A stretch of DNA of 64,000 nucleotides from Blautia_A ammoniilytica (GCF_025566965.1 NZ_JAOQJL010000019.1:11589-75588); one strand, 5' to 3'; shown: positions 25,483 to 35,179, numbered from the stretch's first letter. Numbers and translations: made by a program. The notes: generated from the letters alone by a model not told the origin.

Positions 25483-26430
25483 TTACAGATTGATCTGTGC
25501 AATAACATTTTTCAGGGCGTCAGCACTCTTTCTCAACTGTTCAATTTCATTCTTATTCATACGCATTGGTACTTTTCCCTGGATACCATTAGGTCCTACC
25601 AAGGTAAGTGTGCTTAAGCATACGTCTTCAATACCATACTCTCCATGCATCATGGAAGAAACAGTGGTAATAGTATCAGATGCTGCAAGTACCAGATTGA
25701 CCAGCTTGCATACGGTTACAGATACAGCATAGAAAGTAGCCCCTTTCTTTGCAATGATCTGACCGCCGGACTTCTGGACATAATTCAACATTGCCTCTTT
25801 ATCAATTGGCTGGATCTCTTTTCCAAGTGCTTTCATATTCTCATAATATTCATCCACACTTACTCCTGAGATATAAGCGCCTGTCCACGGAATAAAGGAA
25901 GTATCCCCATGCTCACCGAATACATATGCATGGATATTTGCCTGTGCTACCTTGAAATGCTCAGAAATACCGCAACGAAGACGTGCTGTATCCAGCAGTG
26001 TACCGGAACCGATCACCTGTTTCTCCGGAATACCGGAGATCTTGGTAAATACATAAGTCATAATATCTACCGGATTGCTTACGATAATGTAAATAGCATT
26101 TGGAGCTTCCTTTGCGATCTTTGGAGCAATGTCTTTCATAATATTTACATTCGTCTGTGTAAGCTCGATCCTGGTCTGTCCCGGCTTTCTGGCAATCCCG
26201 GATGTAATAATTACAATGTCAGAGTCCCTAGCATCTTCATATTCTCCTGCGATCATGGAAATCGGACTTCTAAAACAGGTACCCTGAAGGATATCCATCA
26301 CTTCACCTTCTACCTTTTCCTTGTTAATATCAATCATAACGATTTCAGACGCAATCGCCTCACTTGCCAAAGTATAAGCGATGGTAGAACCTACGCTACC
26401 TGCACCAATAATAGTAATTTTGCTACTCAT
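25483..26430 (-). CDS. ldh: L-lactate dehydrogenase
   Basis: A 315-residue NAD-dependent enzyme that reduces pyruvate to L-lactate. The Rossmann motif GAGSVGSTIAY begins at about residue 8, an Asp in MIDINKEK marks NAD preference, and GSGTLLDTARLR plus the catalytic GEHGDTSFIPW are clear. ATG at 26430 is preceded by AGGAAGGAACAG; an upstream reading to 26499 adds a Lys-rich, non-homologous stretch. It has its own promoter and a downstream hairpin, so it is probably monocistronic. It competes with the fumarate reductase operon next door for NADH. Confidence 0.95.
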   Translation of the reverse strand: MSSKITIIGAGSVGSTIAYTLASEAIASEIVMIDINKEKVEGEVMDILQGTCFRSPISMIAGEYEDARDSDIVIITSGIARKPGQTRIELTQTNVNIMKDIAPKIAKEAPNAIYIIVSNPVDIMTYVFTKISGIPEKQVIGSGTLLDTARLRCGISEHFKVAQANIHAYVFGEHGDTSFIPWTGAYISGVSVDEYYENMKALGKEIQPIDKEAMLNYVQKSGGQIIAKKGATFYAVSVTVCKLVNLVLAASDTITTVSSMMHGEYGIEDVCLSTLTLVGPNGIQGKVPMRMNKNEIEQLRKSADALKNVIAQINL

Positions 26431-26592
26431 AACCTGTTCCTTCCTTCTTCCTCTCGTCTTTTTTTTAACAATTATCTGAATAAAAAAACAGAACCACAAC
26501 TTTCATCTTCTGCTCTACCAATATTTTCATTCAAATACAGGCATATTCCCTCTTCTCCGCATAAATAGAATTTAGTTCAGTTCCGCATTACT

Positions 26593-26621
26593 AAGATACC
26601 ATAATGATAATATTTTAACAA
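26593..26621 (-). promoter_or_regulatory. Candidate promoter for ldh
   Basis: On the minus strand TTGTTA (26621-26616) and TATCTT (26598-26593) are 17 bp apart. The leader to the ATG at 26430 would be about 155 bases. The remaining stretch 26622-26789 is AT-rich and shows nothing else. Confidence 0.5.
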
Positions 26622-26789
26622 GTTTTTTTTTTGTATTTCAAGAATATCAGCATGTTGCACATTTTTTATCGTTAATTTTTAAGCATATTGTATTAAATTA
26701 AGAATTCAAGATCATTTTTTCCAACATGTGTCCATTTCTATATATTTTTAAACAGATAGGGTGCTTTTACACTTTAAATTTTTACAAAA

Positions 26790-26880
26790 AAGAACCATTG
26801 TGATAAAAAATTATCACACAGTTACCCAACACATTCTCTGTTACATGCTGCTGAACAACTGCCAGATCACAATGGTTCTT
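26790..26880 (-). terminator. Long inverted repeat downstream of pepT
   Basis: AAGAACCATTGTGAT (26790-26804) and ATCACAATGGTTCTT (26866-26880) are perfect 15-bp arms around about 60 bp that contain GTTAC and CTGCTGAA motifs. On the minus strand the last arm is followed by TTTTTTG, so it works as a terminator for pepT. The long structured loop is more than a plain terminator needs and looks like an inserted palindromic repeat. Confidence 0.65.
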
Positions 26881-26886
26881 ATCCTA

Positions 26887-28113
26887 TTATTTCACAGGCT
26901 CTGCATACCGCTTCACGATCCCTTTCAGGATCTCCACCACCAGATCCATGCCCTCTACCGTAATATGCTCACAGGGACCATGGGCTGCATAGCCGCCGGT
27001 GCCAAGATTTGGGCAGGGAAGACCCATGTAAGACAGCCTTGCCCCGTCTGTGCCGCCACGGATAGGTACTGTTACAGGTGACAGACCTGCTTCCTGGGCT
27101 GCCAGCTTTGCATTCTCGATCAGATGCATACATGGCTCAATTTTTTCTTTCATGTTCCGGTACTGCTCCTTAATGGTCAATGTGACTGTACCTGCACCGT
27201 ATTTTTCATTAAGAAGCTTTGCAATATGCTTCATGGTAGAAATCCTTGCTTCAAACAGATGGCTGTCATGGTCACGAATAATGTAAGCCATACTTGCCTG
27301 TGCAATATCCCCGTTCAGGTCGCAAAGATGATAAAAGCCTTCATACTCTTCTGTATACCTTGGTGTCTCTCCTGCAGGAAGCATATTATGAAATTCTACC
27401 GCTACCTGCACTGCATTCACCAGGGTATTTTTGCTGCTGCCAGGATGCACTGGAAAGCCCTTGATCTGTACCTCTGCACCTGCAGCATTGAAGTTCTCGT
27501 ATTCCAGTTCGTTCTCCACACCGCCATCTACGGTATAGGCAAAATCAGCGCCGAAATTCTCTATATCAAAACAATCAGCACCTCTGCCGATCTCTTCATC
27601 CGGAGTAAAACCAATGCAGATCTTTCCATGGGGGATATCCTCTTTCAGAAGGATCTCTGCCAGAGTCATGATCTCTGCGATCCCTGCCTTGTCATCTCCG
27701 CCAAGGAGCGTGGTACCATCTGTGGTGATCAGTGTTCTGCCTTTCAGGGAAGAAAGGTGTGGAAAATCAGCCGGATCCAGGAAAAGTCCGCTATTTCCCA
27801 GTGCTACCCTGCTGCCATCATAATTCTCGATGATCTGAGGATTCACACCTTCTCCGGAAAAATCCGGTGCTGTATCCATATGGGCAATAAACCCGATCCC
27901 TGGTGCATCCTCATAACCCTTTGTAGCAGGGATTTCACCATACACATAGCATTTGTCATCTATACGCACATTGCTGATCCCAAGCGCTTTCATTTCTTGT
28001 GCCAACTCATTTCCCAGATCAAACTGTCTCTGAGTGGAAGGTATTGTCTCACTGTTATCATCACTTGTGGTATACACCCTGATATACTTCAAAAAACGCT
28101 CATACGCTCTCAT
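26887..28113 (-). CDS. pepT: Peptidase T (tripeptide aminopeptidase)
   Basis: A 408-residue M20-family di-zinc peptidase that removes the N-terminal residue of tripeptides in the cytoplasm. Metal-site motifs are GFIAHMDTAPD, GGDDKAGIAE, TPDEEIGRGAD and, near the C-terminus, the His of AAHGPCEHIT. VHPGSSKN marks the lid domain. Its ATG lies two bases after the stop of the upstream membrane-protein gene, so the two are translationally coupled. It lies downstream of the oppBCDFA importer and would process imported peptides. Confidence 0.95.
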   Translation of the reverse strand: MRAYERFLKYIRVYTTSDDNSETIPSTQRQFDLGNELAQEMKALGISNVRIDDKCYVYGEIPATKGYEDAPGIGFIAHMDTAPDFSGEGVNPQIIENYDGSRVALGNSGLFLDPADFPHLSSLKGRTLITTDGTTLLGGDDKAGIAEIMTLAEILLKEDIPHGKICIGFTPDEEIGRGADCFDIENFGADFAYTVDGGVENELEYENFNAAGAEVQIKGFPVHPGSSKNTLVNAVQVAVEFHNMLPAGETPRYTEEYEGFYHLCDLNGDIAQASMAYIIRDHDSHLFEARISTMKHIAKLLNEKYGAGTVTLTIKEQYRNMKEKIEPCMHLIENAKLAAQEAGLSPVTVPIRGGTDGARLSYMGLPCPNLGTGGYAAHGPCEHITVEGMDLVVEILKGIVKRYAEPVK

Positions 28114-28115
28114 AA

Positions 28116-28868
28116 TTACTCTTCTCCCTGTTTTGTTTTATCAGCCTCTGCAGCATCATGCACTTCCTGTTTTGCTTCGCCGTCTGACTGTATCCCTTCT
28201 GATGTCTGCACAGCATCTGCCTGAGGCTCCTTTTCGCCTTCCGGCTGGATCTCTTCTGATGTATCCTGTGTGTAATCTGCCTGCATCATAGCACGTTCAC
28301 GCAGGCTTTTCTTTGGTGCCGCCGGCTGGGCTGCTGCCTGTCTTCTTGCCTGCTGTCTTTTCTTCATATCCACTGCATAGACACGCTTAGGATCTTCCTT
28401 AGAAAGCTTCCGAAAGCCCCATGCTCCCCATAAAATAAACAGTGGGATCCCAATTGCTGTAAAAAGCATCCCCAGACTCATCAGCTTGGAGAAACAAAGA
28501 AAGACTTCCATCAAGGCCTCCACTACCAAAAGTACAAGAGCAATCCGGATCATCGTAGTCGCCTTGTCTACCCGGTTACTGTACCGTACACTGCTGATCC
28601 CGGCAAAAACCTCCACAACTGCCATAATCACAAACAATATACCAACCAGCCTGAGAAACGGAACCTGCATGTTTGTCTTTTCAAGAATCTCCACATATTC
28701 CTTGGTTCCTGCGGCTGCCTTAGAGGCGATCACCAGAAAATTGATCCCGTACAGCAAAGTCGATGTAATGGCTGTAAACAAAAGGAATCCACCGCCGAAT
28801 AACAGGCACATCCTGCCGGTTGCAGCTTTCCGCACAGCCTTCTGCTGATCTAATACGTCCATATTCAT
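28116..28868 (-). CDS. Four-helix membrane protein of unknown function with an acidic tail
   Basis: About 250 residues. Four hydrophobic segments can be read: LLFGGGFLLFTAITSTLLYG, VGILFVIMAVVEVFAGIS, RIALVLLVVEALMEVFL and LGMLFTAIGIPLFILWGAWGF. They are followed by a basic stretch (KKRQQARRQ) and a roughly 70-residue Gln/Glu/Asp-rich, probably disordered cytoplasmic tail. I do not recognise a family. Start is ATG at 28868 with AAAGGA upstream; ATGs at 28874 and 28862 are alternatives. It is coupled to pepT (2-bp gap). Confidence 0.7.
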   Translation of the reverse strand: MNMDVLDQQKAVRKAATGRMCLLFGGGFLLFTAITSTLLYGINFLVIASKAAAGTKEYVEILEKTNMQVPFLRLVGILFVIMAVVEVFAGISSVRYSNRVDKATTMIRIALVLLVVEALMEVFLCFSKLMSLGMLFTAIGIPLFILWGAWGFRKLSKEDPKRVYAVDMKKRQQARRQAAAQPAAPKKSLRERAMMQADYTQDTSEEIQPEGEKEPQADAVQTSEGIQSDGEAKQEVHDAAEADKTKQGEE

Positions 28869-28930
28869 TACCATCCTTTCTCGTGTTAAAGAAAGTATAC
28901 CATGCCTCTTAATCCGGGTCAATGCGAAGC

Positions 28931-28951
28931 AAAAAAACAGGGACAGCCCTG
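28931..28951 (-). terminator. Rho-independent terminator of the opp operon
   Basis: On the minus strand CAGGG-CTGT-CCCTG is followed by seven T residues. It lies 65 bp after the oppA stop codon. Confidence 0.85.
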
Positions 28952-29015
28952 CCACATTTCTGTGATAGAACTGCCCCTGCCAAAGGCTTACAAAGCAGAT
29001 TTCCTACAAGAAAAT

Positions 29016-30689
29016 TTACTCTGCTGTTTTTGATGTATAACCGAAGAAGAAGTATCCAAGTGGTGTGTAGTACATACCCTGAATATTCTCTTTCAGCATG
29101 TATGGCTGTGTATAGAAATAAATCGGAGCAAGTACGCTGTCCTGATCGATCAGGATATCCTCAGCCTCATGGAATGCTTTCATACGATCTTCCTGTACGG
29201 AAGTAGCTTTTGCTTCATCAATCTTTGCATCGTAATCCGGGTTGGAATACTGAGCATCGTTGTTTCCGCCGCCAGTGTACCACATATCCAGGAAGGAGCA
29301 AGGATCATTGTAGTCTGCGATCCAGCCGTTACGGGCGATCTGGTAGTTACCCTGTTTTCTGTTCTCCAGGAATACGTTCCAGTCCTGATTGTTCAGTTTA
29401 ACAGTAACGCCCAGCTGCTCCTGCCACATGTTCTGAAGAGCCTCACCGATCTTCTTGTGGTTGTCAGATGTGTTGTACAGATACTCAACAGTGGGGAAGC
29501 CTTCGCCGTTAGGATAACCAGCATCTGCAAGGATCTGGCGAGCCTCTTCACAGTTCTTCTCATAATCCTCATCTGCAACACTGTAGTAAGAACCACCTAC
29601 TGTACGGAAATCATCATTTCCAGGGCCTGCTGCATCATATACACCGGATGGAACATATCCGTCAGCCGGAACCTCACCAGCCTGGGAAACATTCTCTACG
29701 ATATAGTTACGATCGATTGCAAGAGAGAAAGCTTTACGGATGTTAGGATCTGAGAAAATCTCGTCCTCTGTGTTGAAGCATACATAGTATGTTCCAATAT
29801 AATCAGCAATGTTAAGCTGTCCATCAGCAAGATATGTTGGAATCTCATCTACCGGCAGATTCTCGATGAAATCAAGCTCGCCATTGTTGTAGCCTTTCAG
29901 CATAGCATTGTTGTCATCAAGAAGTGCAAATTTGATGGTATCCGGTCCAAGATTCTCATAATCATAGTAGTTCTCGTTTTTCTCCATCAGGATGTAAGCA
30001 TTGTGTGACCACTCTTTCATCTTGTATGGTCCATTGCTGACATAAGAATCTACATCATATGTCCAGTCATCATTTCCATCAACTTTATCCTGGCGAACAG
30101 GGAATGTTGCCGGGAATGCCATGATCTCCTCGAAATACGGGCAGTCATAGCTCAGATCGATCTGAAGTGTTTTGTCATCAATTGCTTTGATACCAAGTGT
30201 GTCAGGCTCTGCACTACCATCAGCAATTGTATCATAGCCCTGTACCATATCGATCATGTAGCAGTAATCTGCTGCTGTCTCAGGATTTGCAAGACGCTGC
30301 CAGGAATATACAAAGTCACCTGCTGTTACGTCCTGTCCGTCTGACCATTTAATACCGTCACGAAGTGTCAGTGTATAAGTTACTGTACCATCATCGTTTG
30401 CTGTCTTCTCCCAGGATTCTGCCTGTCCAGGTGCAGTTACTGCATTTCCGTCGCCGTCATCCACCCATTTGACCAGACCTTCAAACATGTGATTACACAT
30501 GATCGCACCATCTACTGCACTGTTTAATGCAGGGTCGATGGACATAGGCTCAGAAGCGATGCAAAGAGACAGATTATATCCGTCCTCAGATGCAGCAGCA
30601 TCCTCAGCCATTACCGGTGTGGTAGCGGCCATGCCTACAACCATAGCTGCTGACAGGGCCAGAGACATAATTTTTCTTGCCTTTCTCAT
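29016..30689 (-). CDS. oppA: Oligopeptide-binding protein OppA-like
   Basis: A 557-residue SBP_bac_5 protein. A signal sequence (MRKARKIMSLALSAAMVVGM...) ends near TTPVMAEDA; no lipobox Cys is visible, so lipid anchoring is not predicted. Family landmarks are EPMSIDPALNS, TLRDGIKWSDGQDVTAGDFVYSW, the YVSNGPYKMKEW region and FLDMWYTGGGNND. ATG at 30689 is preceded by GGAGGAAAAG. It is the last gene of the operon, 140 bp behind oppF, a spacing that would allow separate high-level expression. The protein delivers oligopeptides to OppB/OppC. Confidence 0.92.
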   Translation of the reverse strand: MRKARKIMSLALSAAMVVGMAATTPVMAEDAAASEDGYNLSLCIASEPMSIDPALNSAVDGAIMCNHMFEGLVKWVDDGDGNAVTAPGQAESWEKTANDDGTVTYTLTLRDGIKWSDGQDVTAGDFVYSWQRLANPETAADYCYMIDMVQGYDTIADGSAEPDTLGIKAIDDKTLQIDLSYDCPYFEEIMAFPATFPVRQDKVDGNDDWTYDVDSYVSNGPYKMKEWSHNAYILMEKNENYYDYENLGPDTIKFALLDDNNAMLKGYNNGELDFIENLPVDEIPTYLADGQLNIADYIGTYYVCFNTEDEIFSDPNIRKAFSLAIDRNYIVENVSQAGEVPADGYVPSGVYDAAGPGNDDFRTVGGSYYSVADEDYEKNCEEARQILADAGYPNGEGFPTVEYLYNTSDNHKKIGEALQNMWQEQLGVTVKLNNQDWNVFLENRKQGNYQIARNGWIADYNDPCSFLDMWYTGGGNNDAQYSNPDYDAKIDEAKATSVQEDRMKAFHEAEDILIDQDSVLAPIYFYTQPYMLKENIQGMYYTPLGYFFFGYTSKTAE

Positions 30690-30829
30690 TACTTTTCCTC
30701 CTTTTTTCTTTTTTGTGCTGCATGAGAAACAACACATTTATTAAAGAGGGATCTCTCCCTACAATAACCTATTTGCAGGATTGCAAGAGCACAGCAACAT
30801 AGCAATCCATGGTATTCATCCTCTATACC

Positions 30830-31840
30830 TTATTTGTCCAGCATATGGCATGCAGCCCAGTGCCCCGGCTCATGCTCCCGGAATACAGGGACTTCCACCT
30901 TACACTTTTCCGTAGCATATGGACATCTGGTATGGAAGCGGCATCCGCTTGGCGGATTCATTGGACTTGGCACATCTCCCTCAAGAATGATCCTTTTCTT
31001 GGTACGGCTAAGCTTTGGATCCGGCACCGGCACTGCTGATAACAATGTCTGTGTGTATGGATGAATGGGATGACGGTTCAGTTCATAGCTTTCACCCAGC
31101 TCTACCAGAGAGCCCAGGTACATAACACCGATCCTGTTGGAAATATGACGTACAACAGAAAGGTCATGGGCAATAAACAGATAAGTAAGTCCCATCTGCT
31201 GCTGCATGTCCTCCAGCATATTTACGATCTGAGACTGAATAGAAACATCCAGTGCGGAGATCGGCTCATCACATACGATAAACTCCGGCTTAACAGCCAA
31301 TGCACGGGCAATTCCCACACGCTGCTGCTGTCCGCCTGAAAACTCATGAGGATAACGGTTTGCATGCTCTGTATTTAATCCAACCTGTGCAAGCAGCTCC
31401 TTGATCATGTCTGCACGGTCTTTCTTATTTGCTGCAAGCTTATGGATATCGATTGCTTCCCCGATGATCTCTCCTACTGTCATACGAGGATCAAGAGATG
31501 CGGATGGATCCTGAAAAATGATCTGCATCTTTCTGCGGTAAGGCAGCATATTCACAGATTTGGCTTTGCCAAGAGGCTGTCCGTCCGGCCCAAGAGGATT
31601 ATCATAAATCGCCTGTCCGTCATAAATGATCTTTCCGCCTGTAGGCTCATACAGTCTGAGAATGGTTCTTCCAAGAGTAGTTTTCCCACATCCGGACTCT
31701 CCTACCAGACCCAGCGTCTCTCCTTTTTTGATGAAAAGGGAAACATCCTGTACAGCCTGCACCCCAGGACCTTTCACTCCCTTGATAGGAAAATATTTAC
31801 GTAAATTTTGTATTTCAAGGAGTTTCTTATCTTCTGCCAT
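30830..31840 (-). CDS. oppF: Oligopeptide ABC transporter ATP-binding protein OppF
   Basis: A 336-residue ATPase with Walker A GESGCGKTT, signature FSGGQQQRVGIARALA, Walker B EFIVCDEPISALD and H-loop IAHDLSVV. The C-terminal oligo_HPY domain (NRHPIHPYTQTLLSAVP) and the Cys-containing end (SGCRFHTRCPYATEKC) are complete, as in OppF and OppD. The ATG is one base after the oppD stop. The OppD/OppF heterodimer powers peptide import. Confidence 0.94.
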   Translation of the reverse strand: MAEDKKLLEIQNLRKYFPIKGVKGPGVQAVQDVSLFIKKGETLGLVGESGCGKTTLGRTILRLYEPTGGKIIYDGQAIYDNPLGPDGQPLGKAKSVNMLPYRRKMQIIFQDPSASLDPRMTVGEIIGEAIDIHKLAANKKDRADMIKELLAQVGLNTEHANRYPHEFSGGQQQRVGIARALAVKPEFIVCDEPISALDVSIQSQIVNMLEDMQQQMGLTYLFIAHDLSVVRHISNRIGVMYLGSLVELGESYELNRHPIHPYTQTLLSAVPVPDPKLSRTKKRIILEGDVPSPMNPPSGCRFHTRCPYATEKCKVEVPVFREHEPGHWAACHMLDK

Positions 31841-31841
31841 T

Positions 31842-32849
31842 TTAATTCTCCTCCTTGTTCATCAGATCTTCTACACACAGCCAGCATGCAGAACGGTGTT
31901 TGTCGCTGATTTCCACGTAAGGAGGCATTTTCTTCAGACAGATTTTCATACATTTCTCACAACGTGGTGCAAAAGGACATCCTTCCGGAGGATTCAGCAT
32001 ATCCACCGGTGTTCCCTCGATGGGGATCAGTCTCTCATAGCTCTGGGCATCCACACGTGGCATGGAACGGAGAAGTCCTTTGGTATATGGATGGGCAGGC
32101 TCATAGAAAATATCATCTACAGGCCCCTGCTCAACAATCTTTCCTGCATACATAACAGATACCTTATCACAGATATCTGCAACAACTCCCAAGTTATGGG
32201 TGATAAAAATAATACCCATGCCCGTCTTCTTCTGAAGGGATTTCATCAGATCCAGGATCTGCGCCTGAATGGTCACATCCAGGGCTGTGGTAGGTTCATC
32301 TGCGATCAAAAGCTGTGGATGACAGATCAGGCCCATGGCGATCATAACCCTCTGGCGCATACCTCCTGAAAACTCATGAGGATATTGATTCATACGCTTC
32401 TGTACATTGTTGATACCAACCATTTCCATCATTTCCATAGCTCTTTGTTCAGCTTCTTTCCTGCTGATCTTGCTGTCATGAGCACGCAGGGCCTCCACAA
32501 GCTGATTCCCTACTGTATAAACAGGATTCAGGCTTGTCATAGGGTTCTGGAAGATCATGGCGATTTTATTCCCACGATATTCCTGCATTTCTTTCTTTGT
32601 AAGGGCAAGCATGTCCTGTCCTTCAAAAGTAATGCTTCCGCCAACAACCTTACCTGGTGACTGAAGAAGACCAATAATGGAATAAGCCTCCTGGCTTTTT
32701 CCGGATCCGGACTCTCCAACCACTCCCATGACCTCACCATAATCCAGATCATAGGAAATGCCTCCTACTGCCTTAACCTCACCGGCTGGTGTAAAGAAGG
32801 AGACTTTCAGGTCTTTTACTTCCAATAATTTTTCTTTCTTTTCAGACAT
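31842..32849 (-). CDS. oppD: Oligopeptide ABC transporter ATP-binding protein OppD
   Basis: A 335-residue ATPase with Walker A GESGSGKSQ (Gln at the last position where Thr or Ser is common), signature FSGGMRQRVMIAMGL, Walker B LLIADEPTTALD and H-loop ITHNLGVV. A C-terminal oligo_HPY region (EPAHPYTKGLLRSMP) and the cysteine segment CPFAPRCEKC are present. ATG at 32849 follows GGAGGAGAACA. It lies 15 bp downstream of oppC. Confidence 0.94.
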   Translation of the reverse strand: MSEKKEKLLEVKDLKVSFFTPAGEVKAVGGISYDLDYGEVMGVVGESGSGKSQEAYSIIGLLQSPGKVVGGSITFEGQDMLALTKKEMQEYRGNKIAMIFQNPMTSLNPVYTVGNQLVEALRAHDSKISRKEAEQRAMEMMEMVGINNVQKRMNQYPHEFSGGMRQRVMIAMGLICHPQLLIADEPTTALDVTIQAQILDLMKSLQKKTGMGIIFITHNLGVVADICDKVSVMYAGKIVEQGPVDDIFYEPAHPYTKGLLRSMPRVDAQSYERLIPIEGTPVDMLNPPEGCPFAPRCEKCMKICLKKMPPYVEISDKHRSACWLCVEDLMNKEEN

Positions 32850-32864
32850 TGTTCTCCTCCTTTC

Positions 32865-34238
32865 TTATTTCTTCAGCTTAGGATCCAAAGCATCACGCAG
32901 GCCGTCACCAAACAGGTTGAAAGCAAGGATCATCACACTAAGGATCACAGAAGGCACGATCAGACGATAGGTATATGTATACATGCCGCCAAGGGCATCT
33001 GTTGCCATGGAACCAAGACTTGGAAGCGGTGCGGACACACCTACTCCAAGGTAGGACAAAAAGGATTCCAGGAAAATAGCAGATGGAATCTGCAGACAGG
33101 TGGTAACAACGATCTGCCCGATACAGTTGGGAAGAAGATGACGACGGATAATACGGCCGCCGGATGCTCCCAGTGCCCTTGCTGCTGTTACGTATTCCTG
33201 CTGCTTCAGCTGCAGTACCTGGCCACGGATAATACGGCTCATTGTTACCCAGTACAGCATACCGAAAGCGATAAACATGGAAATCAGGTTTGGTCCCAAT
33301 ACAGACACAAAGGACTTCATAGGACTGTTGCCTGCTGAATTTACATATTCTGTAAGGATTGGTTTCATAGCTGTGGCGATCAGAAGTACCACCAGCATCT
33401 CAGGTACTGCATAGATCAGTTCTACAATACGCTGCATCACAGCATCCACCTTGCCGCCGCAGTAGCCGGAAATTGCACCATAAACTGCACCGATCACCAG
33501 CACAAGAAGTGCTGCAAACACACCTACGGACATGGATACTCTGGCTCCGTACATAACACGTACCAAAATGTCACGGCCATACATATCAGTTCCAAATACA
33601 TGTGGAAAAACTTTTTCTCCGGAAGCCTTACGCTCCAGTTCTTTTTGGGAATAACCAAACAGATGCTTTTTGATGCCAAGTTCCTTACGGAGTGCATCCT
33701 GATCGATCTCTTCTTCACTGTCACTGCCTGAGGAGTTTCCCTTTTTAGCAGCAACCTTTGCCTGGGCACGGATCACAGCTTCGTCCTTTTTGGTGAATTT
33801 CTCTCCCTTGGCTTCAGCCTCTTCTTTAGCCTTGGCAATCATCTCATCCACATCAACCACATCTGTCTTTGTTCTTGAGGCAATCTCTGCATCCAGCTTC
33901 TGCTGGTCTTCCAGAGTATAGTGATAAGGATACAGGTTCTCTGCGCCTTTGTTAAATTCGTCATAGCCATATGGAACCAGAACCGGCCCCAAAAAAGCAA
34001 ATAAAAACAGCAAAACGATCACACCAAGGGCTACCATGGCTACCACATTCTTTTTCAGTCTGCGCCATGCATCCTTCCAGTAGGATACGCTTTTACGATC
34101 CTGAATAAAGTCATCCTTTTCTTCTTTTGATGCCTTTGAGAAATCATCCGGGGAAAGATCGTTTAACAAATTCTCAATATCCGGCTGCATACTGACAGGA
34201 CAGCGCTTCATTTTCTTCTTTTGTTCTGCCACGATCAT
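32865..34238 (-). CDS. oppC: Oligopeptide ABC transporter permease OppC with a long charged insert
   Basis: A 457-residue permease, about 150 residues longer than usual. A 70-residue cytoplasmic N-terminus precedes the first helix (VAMVALGVIVLLFLFAFLG). Between that helix and the family motif FGTDMYGRDILVR lies a highly charged insert of about 125 residues, rich in Lys, Glu and Ala, with a predicted coiled segment (EMIAKAKEEAEAKG). The rest has five helices, the EAA loop (AARALGASGGRIIRRHLLPN) and the ending ALDPKLKK. The insert would lie outside the membrane where OppA docks. The gene overlaps oppB by four bases (ATGA). Function is clear; the role of the insert is unknown. Confidence 0.93.
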   Translation of the reverse strand: MIVAEQKKKMKRCPVSMQPDIENLLNDLSPDDFSKASKEEKDDFIQDRKSVSYWKDAWRRLKKNVVAMVALGVIVLLFLFAFLGPVLVPYGYDEFNKGAENLYPYHYTLEDQQKLDAEIASRTKTDVVDVDEMIAKAKEEAEAKGEKFTKKDEAVIRAQAKVAAKKGNSSGSDSEEEIDQDALRKELGIKKHLFGYSQKELERKASGEKVFPHVFGTDMYGRDILVRVMYGARVSMSVGVFAALLVLVIGAVYGAISGYCGGKVDAVMQRIVELIYAVPEMLVVLLIATAMKPILTEYVNSAGNSPMKSFVSVLGPNLISMFIAFGMLYWVTMSRIIRGQVLQLKQQEYVTAARALGASGGRIIRRHLLPNCIGQIVVTTCLQIPSAIFLESFLSYLGVGVSAPLPSLGSMATDALGGMYTYTYRLIVPSVILSVMILAFNLFGDGLRDALDPKLKK

Positions 34239-35179
34239 TCTCCTCCTTTCGTAAGGCTGATCCTTGGGTCAGCTACTTTATAAAGAAGGTCTACCACAAG
34301 GTTCATCAAAATAATAAATGCTGCAAGGAAAATCGTTGTACCCATGATCACTGGGTAATCACGGTTCTGGATGGACTGTACAAAATAACGTCCAAGTCCC
34401 GGAATGGAGAAAACGCTTTCCACTACAAAGCCGCCGCACAGGGTAAATGCTACCTGCGGCCCCAGATATGTAATAACCGGAATCAGGGCATTTCTAAGGG
34501 CATGTTTGAAAATGATCTTATTATTTTTAAGGCCCTTTGCCCTTGCCGTCTTGATATATTCCTGGCTGAATGAATCCAGCATGGCTGATCTGGTCTGTCT
34601 TGCAGTATAACACATAGGGTAAAATCCAAGTGCAAAGCAGGGAAGTACATATGCCCTCCATCCCTGGGAAGCATCAAAGATTGAAGGAAACAGACTGAAA
34701 GCGTTTGTTCCTGTAAGTGTAACCAGAAGTACAGATGCTACAACAAAGCTGGGCATAGAGATGCCGAGAGTACAAATAATGCGAAGCACACTATCTGTGA
34801 ATTTGCCTCGTTTAAAAGCAGCAAGACAGCCAATGGGTATACCTACCAGCACTGCCCAGCACAAAGCAATGGCTCCAACCTTTGCTGATACCGGGAACAT
34901 CTCTGTGATAATACTAAGAACCGCACGGTTCTTCTGCATTTTCAAAGATACACCAAAATCACCATGAAGAATATTCTTAAGATACATATAAAGCTGAACG
35001 TAAACCGGTTTATCAAGACCGTATTTTGCATTCAGTGCCGCAAGAGTTGTTTCCGACGGCGTTTTCTCACTGAGCCAGGGACTTCCTGGCACAGCATTCA
35101 TTAAAAGGAAGGTAAGACATGCCACCAGAAAGATGGTCAGTATTGCCATTCCAAGCCTTTTTACAAAATATTTGCCCAT
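34235..35179 (-). CDS. oppB: Oligopeptide ABC transporter permease OppB
   Basis: A 314-residue permease beginning MGKYFVKRLGMAILTIFLVA and ending VADPRISLTKGGE. The EAA loop reads RAKGLKNNKIIFKHALRNALIP. First gene of the opp operon; its ATG at 35179 has AAGGAGGAAAA upstream. The leader contains a short hairpin with T-rich 3' side around 35230-35262 that could be an attenuator, but the evidence is thin. Confidence 0.94.
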   Translation of the reverse strand: MGKYFVKRLGMAILTIFLVACLTFLLMNAVPGSPWLSEKTPSETTLAALNAKYGLDKPVYVQLYMYLKNILHGDFGVSLKMQKNRAVLSIITEMFPVSAKVGAIALCWAVLVGIPIGCLAAFKRGKFTDSVLRIICTLGISMPSFVVASVLLVTLTGTNAFSLFPSIFDASQGWRAYVLPCFALGFYPMCYTARQTRSAMLDSFSQEYIKTARAKGLKNNKIIFKHALRNALIPVITYLGPQVAFTLCGGFVVESVFSIPGLGRYFVQSIQNRDYPVIMGTTIFLAAFIILMNLVVDLLYKVADPRISLTKGGE

